NCBI GenBank assembly: GCA_964444365.1
Contig: CAYUHJ010000093.1
Location: 1-22,191 of the forward strand
DNA: 22,191 nt
Reading direction: 5' to 3'
DNA from: CAYUHJ01 sp964444365
GTDB taxonomy: Bacteria; Planctomycetota; Planctomycetia; Gemmatales; Gemmataceae
Within the stretch, counting starts at the first letter, position 1; every line of letters starts with the position of its first letter. Positions 21,716 through 22,191 of the stretch are shown one piece after another. The notes under the pieces are model-generated. The model worked only from the letters and a program-made list of their open reading frames with translations, was not told the DNA's origin and ran no database searches. Position numbers and translations under genes: made by a program.

Positions 21716-22191
21716 TTACCCGACGAACACGCCGTTGTCGACGCCGGGGAACACGGTGACGCCGAACAGCACCGGCGGGGTCGTCGTGCCCAGGGCCGTC
21801 TTGCCCGCGTAGGTGGTCACCGTGGCCGGCTGCAGGTCGCCGGCCCCCGTGGCGATGTCCGCGATCGTGTCGCCGTCCAGGTCGGCCGTCGACACCCGGA
21901 CCCCGCCGCGAGAGTTCGGGTTGCCGGCGAAGAAGTTGCCGACCGTCAGGGCCGGGATCCCGGCCGCGGTGCTGTCCAGCGTGCCGAAGTTCCCGGCCGC
22001 CAGGAGCGCCGCCCCGTCCGCGATCCGGACCCGCGGGCCGCCGCCCGGCCCGCCGCCGAAGATGAAGTCCCCGACCCCGTCCCCGGTCACGTCCCCGACC
22101 GCCACGAACACCCCGTTGCGGAGCGTCTCTTCAAAGGCGAAGAAGTTCGCCAGCGAGGTGGTCGGCTGGACCCCGGCCGCGATCGTGACGC
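21716..22191 (-). CDS. FG-GAP/VCBS repeat protein, C-terminal fragment (runs off the window)
   Basis: The visible 157 codons are the C-terminal end of a larger secreted protein; the 5' part lies beyond base 22191. Repeats of the FG-GAP type with calcium-binding loops are clear: VAVGDVTGDGVGDFIFG and VSTADLDGDTIADIATG. They are separated by GPRVRIADGAALLAAGNFGT-like strands that would form beta-propeller blades. Planctomycetes carry many such outer-surface or secreted proteins; adhesion or matrix roles are general family knowledge. The reading frame continues to the window edge (AGVQPTTSLANFFAFEETLRN), so the GTG at 22111 is not the start. It ends close to the convergent surE stop, with no obvious terminator in between. 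Confidence 0.85.
   Translation of the reverse strand, partial: VTIAAGVQPTTSLANFFAFEETLRNGVFVAVGDVTGDGVGDFIFGGGPGGGPRVRIADGAALLAAGNFGTLDSTAAGIPALTVGNFFAGNPNSRGGVRVSTADLDGDTIADIATGAGDLQPATVTTYAGKTALGTTTPPVLFGVTVFPGVDNGVFVG

Noticed and set aside
1..22191. CRISPR array, prophage or plasmid signals
   Set aside because: No regularly spaced direct repeats, integrase, capsid or replication genes are present.

Overview
The window looks like an ordinary chromosomal segment of a high-GC planctomycete, most likely of the Gemmata group (Gemmataceae). The clues are the TIGR02996-type N-terminus of the gene at 3102, an FG-GAP protein at the right edge, HEAT and thioredoxin-like secreted proteins, strong G/C third-position bias, and many short palindromic intergenic repeats. 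No plasmid, phage or CRISPR signature is visible. This assignment is inference from gene families, not a database match.

Layout, left to right. A DAHP synthase (168-1181, +) converges on csrA (1317-1538, -) across a G-rich inverted repeat. A membrane-anchored HEAT-repeat protein (1862-2887, -) follows. A TIGR02996-domain gene (3102-4070, +) is bracketed by two oppositely oriented copies of a MITE-like element. After a 514-base stretch with no convincing gene comes a FliA-type sigma factor (4749-5525, +) ending at a perfect 52-base palindrome. Next are a PLP-dependent threonine/serine dehydratase (5830-6786, +), tRNA-Glu(UUC) (6870-6942, -) with a good -35/-10 promoter, thioredoxin (7126-7455, +) and a secreted protein that combines an anthrax-lethal-factor-like zinc peptidase motif with a redox-dead thioredoxin-like domain (7603-9378, +). 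A minus-strand pair follows: an MFS transporter and a photolyase of the FeS-BCP family that appears to have lost its cluster cysteines (9403-12411).

The right half holds a secreted alpha/beta hydrolase (12538-13428, +), a pgsA and Nudix minus-strand pair (13497-14586), a GNAT-like protein (14733-15536, +), a PIN/excisionase-HTH toxin-antitoxin pair (15538-16577, -), a small secreted protein (16734-17264, +), queA (17349-18368, +), two tandem paralogous methyltransferases with N-terminal Ig-like domains (18439-20760, +), surE (20904-21686, +), and the C-terminal end of an FG-GAP protein (21716-22191, -, cut by the window).

Most genes are separate housekeeping or lineage-specific units, not one pathway. 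Likely co-transcribed sets are MFS with photolyase, Nudix with pgsA, antitoxin with toxin, and perhaps the two methyltransferases. Three families of intergenic inverted repeats recur at gene 3' ends, where they could serve as terminators. Many genes have a recognisable -10 box (TAtaAT or TACAAT) shortly before the start codon. I did not find a clearly new multi-gene system. The best leads are the lethal-factor-like peptidase/thioredoxin fusion, the photolyase without cluster cysteines, the MITE-bracketed TIGR02996 gene with a leaderless promoter, and the tandem Ig-methyltransferases.
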